DNA of 33,605 nt from an uncultured Eggerthellaceae bacterium. Lineage in GTDB: Bacteria > Actinomycetota > Coriobacteriia > Coriobacteriales > Eggerthellaceae. Below are positions 31,873 to 33,605 of this stretch, piece by piece. The notes under the pieces were generated by a model that worked only from the letters and a program-made list of their open reading frames with translations, searched no databases and was not told the DNA's origin. Position numbers and translations under genes: made by a program. The stretch covers positions 1 to 33,605 of the forward strand of contig CATKXW010000023.1 of assembly GCA_949840905.1 (NCBI GenBank). Reading direction: 5' to 3'. Every line of letters begins with the position of its first letter. Position 1 is the first letter of the stretch.

Positions 31873-33605
31873 ATGCGAGCCTCTGCTATCTCTTTCAGTA
31901 AGAAAGCCCTCTCAGCATTCTTCGCTGCTGCTTTGACCTTGGGGCTCCTGCCCATCACGGCTTTCGCAGACGATGCGGATGCCGCTCGTGCGGACGCGAG
32001 CGCGTCGGTCCAGGAAGAGCCGATCTTCGATGGGTCGTTCACGGAGGGCGCTGCGAACCCGGACGCCCAAAAGGAAGCGGTCTCGACCGAGGATGCCGCT
32101 CAAGTCAGTGAGGCCGCGATCGGAGATGCTCTTCTTCCTGCAGGAGGGGTCATCGATCAAGAGGTCGCGCCCGATACGCTGGTAGCCCAAGTGGAATCCA
32201 CCAAGAGCTTCTTCTTGGCGAGCGCCATGGAGAACACGCGTGCCGTGCCCATGATGAGCGCCAAGCTACCCTTAGGCGAAGGCATCGAGGATGCTCTTCC
32301 CGACGCCGATCACGTCGTGACAGGATCGTTCACCTATAGAGGGATCACCTATGCGATGGAGCCGGGAGGGGAGTCCGTGGCCATCGTGGCGGTGGACTAC
32401 GACAAGCTGCCCGCCGAATCCATCGAAGCGCGGATCATCGTGCTGCCTTCTGTCGTCTCTGCTGATGGCATCGACTCCTTCTCGGTGAGCCGTATCGCGA
32501 AGGACGCATTCTCGTCTTTGACGCGTGAGGCGGCCCTTTCGACATCGGAACCCGTTGATGGCTCGGATGACCAGGGAGCTCTCGGTATCACCGCTATCAC
32601 CATCCCAGTTTCGGTGAGCTCCATCGAAGAGGGGGCATTCGCAGGTTTCGAGACGTTGCGGTATGCGATCGTCTCTGCTGACAATCCGAACTACTCCATG
32701 TACGACGGCTGTCTTTACGACGCCGATCGACAAAGCCTCCTGCTCATTCCCGAGGGTAGGGTGGGCGCTGTCCGCATCGCACCTAGTGCGACGCAGCTCG
32801 ATCCCGAGGTGTTCTCGCATTGCCCCTCGCTGGATAAGCTCCTCGCCGACGCGGACAGCGCAGCTTTCAAGACCCTCGGAGATGTGAACATAAGAAATAG
32901 AGACGGCGAGGCCCTAGAGGTCGCGCTCGACCCCGGTGCGACCGCGCTCGACGCTGCCTATGATTCGACCATCGAGGTCGAGGAAGGGGACACCATCGAT
33001 CTAGCGGTAGAGCTCGGTCTTGCGTCGAGCGACGATGTCGTGGTCCCCCCTGTGCTCTCTACGGATATCCTTCGCTTCGACGACGGTGAGCTCAAGGCCT
33101 TCAGTCCTGGGACGGTCGAGGTGGCTCTCGATATGCTGCCCGCTCAAGACGAACGCTTCGTCGTTGCTACGGTCGTCGTCGACGCTCTCGAAGGTTCGAA
33201 CGTCGATCCTGAAACGTTCGCCGGACCGGAAGAAGCTGCGAGCGAAGATCCTCTGTCGACCTCCGATGCGTCGGTCGCTGAGCTCGATGGGCGCAACGTC
33301 TTGAGCGCTGTCTCTTATGATGTGCATGTGGGAACGCCGATGACCACGTATTGCGGAAGCCACTCGATAAGCGGCACTCAGAACCGTGTAGCCGTTCTCC
33401 CATCGGCTGGGTGGTATGTGCGCAACGTGGGGTATGCACCGACCGTATCTGCGATGACCGGTGTGAACAAAGGTGGCGTTCAGGTGTCTGGCTTCGGCTG
33501 CGGTCAAAGCGGTTGCTCGTATGCGACGTGGGGATCGCAACAGGCTGTCGGGTCGGGCTATGGCAGCGGGATCACGAAGGTCGAGTACTGGGATCCGGTG
33601 ATCCA
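31873..33605 (+). CDS. Secreted BspA-type leucine-rich-repeat surface protein (incomplete at window end)
   Basis: The frame is open from ATG 31873 to the window edge, 577 codons, with AAGGAG nine bases before the start. A signal peptide is clear: ISFSKKALSAFFAAALTLGL then PITAFA, with likely cleavage before DD at about residue 33. An acidic Ala/Asp/Glu linker follows. Residues ~230-310 contain BspA/LRR_5-type units (ITAITIPVSVSSIEEGAFAG, then NPNYSMYDGCLYD and LLLIPEG). A beta-rich part follows to about 430. The visible end is Gly/Ser/Cys-containing (GFGCGQSGCSYATWG) and may begin another domain. Such proteins are usually large, wall-attached and involved in host or surface contact; the anchor would lie outside the window. 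Confidence 0.88.
   Translation, partial: MRASAISFSKKALSAFFAAALTLGLLPITAFADDADAARADASASVQEEPIFDGSFTEGAANPDAQKEAVSTEDAAQVSEAAIGDALLPAGGVIDQEVAPDTLVAQVESTKSFFLASAMENTRAVPMMSAKLPLGEGIEDALPDADHVVTGSFTYRGITYAMEPGGESVAIVAVDYDKLPAESIEARIIVLPSVVSADGIDSFSVSRIAKDAFSSLTREAALSTSEPVDGSDDQGALGITAITIPVSVSSIEEGAFAGFETLRYAIVSADNPNYSMYDGCLYDADRQSLLLIPEGRVGAVRIAPSATQLDPEVFSHCPSLDKLLADADSAAFKTLGDVNIRNRDGEALEVALDPGATALDAAYDSTIEVEEGDTIDLAVELGLASSDDVVVPPVLSTDILRFDDGELKAFSPGTVEVALDMLPAQDERFVVATVVVDALEGSNVDPETFAGPEEAASEDPLSTSDASVAELDGRNVLSAVSYDVHVGTPMTTYCGSHSISGTQNRVAVLPSAGWYVRNVGYAPTVSAMTGVNKGGVQVSGFGCGQSGCSYATWGSQQAVGSGYGSGITKVEYWDPVI

Noticed and set aside
1-33605. Insertion sequences, prophage or integrase genes
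   Set aside because: I saw no transposase, integrase or terminal inverted repeats with target duplications. The rubrerythrin fragment and the ATPase unit are the only hints of rearrangement or transfer.

Overview
The window is high-GC and gene-dense. Most genes lie on the plus strand in tightly packed operons with ATGA-type overlaps and frequent GTG or TTG starts. Several features together suggest a menaquinone-using, anaerobic or microaerophilic high-GC Gram-positive, most likely an actinobacterium of the Coriobacteriia/Eggerthellales: a UbiE/MenG methylase beside a prenyl synthase, HypA/HypB hydrogenase maturation next to Tat, rubrerythrin, citramalate synthase, tandem YhgE/Pip proteins, and a large secreted BspA-type leucine-rich-repeat protein. 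That placement is an inference from gene content, not a database result.

Layout. (1) 30-105: tRNA-Ala(GGC) on the minus strand. (2) 356-5781: a small envelope protein, then two very large single-pass membrane proteins with the same plan: about 520 disordered cytoplasmic residues, one membrane helix, and a related outer domain. They flank a minus-strand 75-aa antitoxin-like gene, a 15-bp bidirectional terminator and a nested palindrome between divergent promoters. (3) 5782-6387: a long leader with no recognisable gene. (4) 6388-9204: ilvE-cimA-yerC, branched-chain amino acid synthesis plus a TrpR-like regulator. (5) 9205-10159: rubrerythrin on the minus strand, its terminator, and beyond it a decayed duplicate of its own 3' end. 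(6) 10340-12331: polyprenyl diphosphate synthase and a cytoplasmic-looking double peptidoglycan-binding-domain protein. (7) 12460-16258: one 1009-aa ORF joining TsaE, TsaB, RimI and TsaD, then menG. (8) 16369-26060: a degenerate amidohydrolase, a small membrane protein, tatA/B, tatC, hypA, hypB, nadE and two YhgE/Pip membrane proteins. (9) 26242-29886: pheS-pheT. (10) 29887-31310: an array of 18-mers upstream of an AAA/DUF4143-type ATPase. (11) 31311-33605: a 560-bp structured non-coding stretch with a near-consensus promoter, then a secreted LRR protein that runs off the window.

How the genes work together. ilvE and cimA fit the citramalate route to isoleucine. The prenyl synthase and menG fit menaquinone synthesis. 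tatA/B and tatC next to hypA and hypB fit maturation and export of a [NiFe] hydrogenase, whose structural genes are not here. The points most worth a second look are the four-part t6A-synthesis fusion, the amidohydrolase that has lost three of four metal ligands, the twin envelope proteins with the nested palindrome, the 18-mer array before the ATPase, and the rubrerythrin tail duplication.
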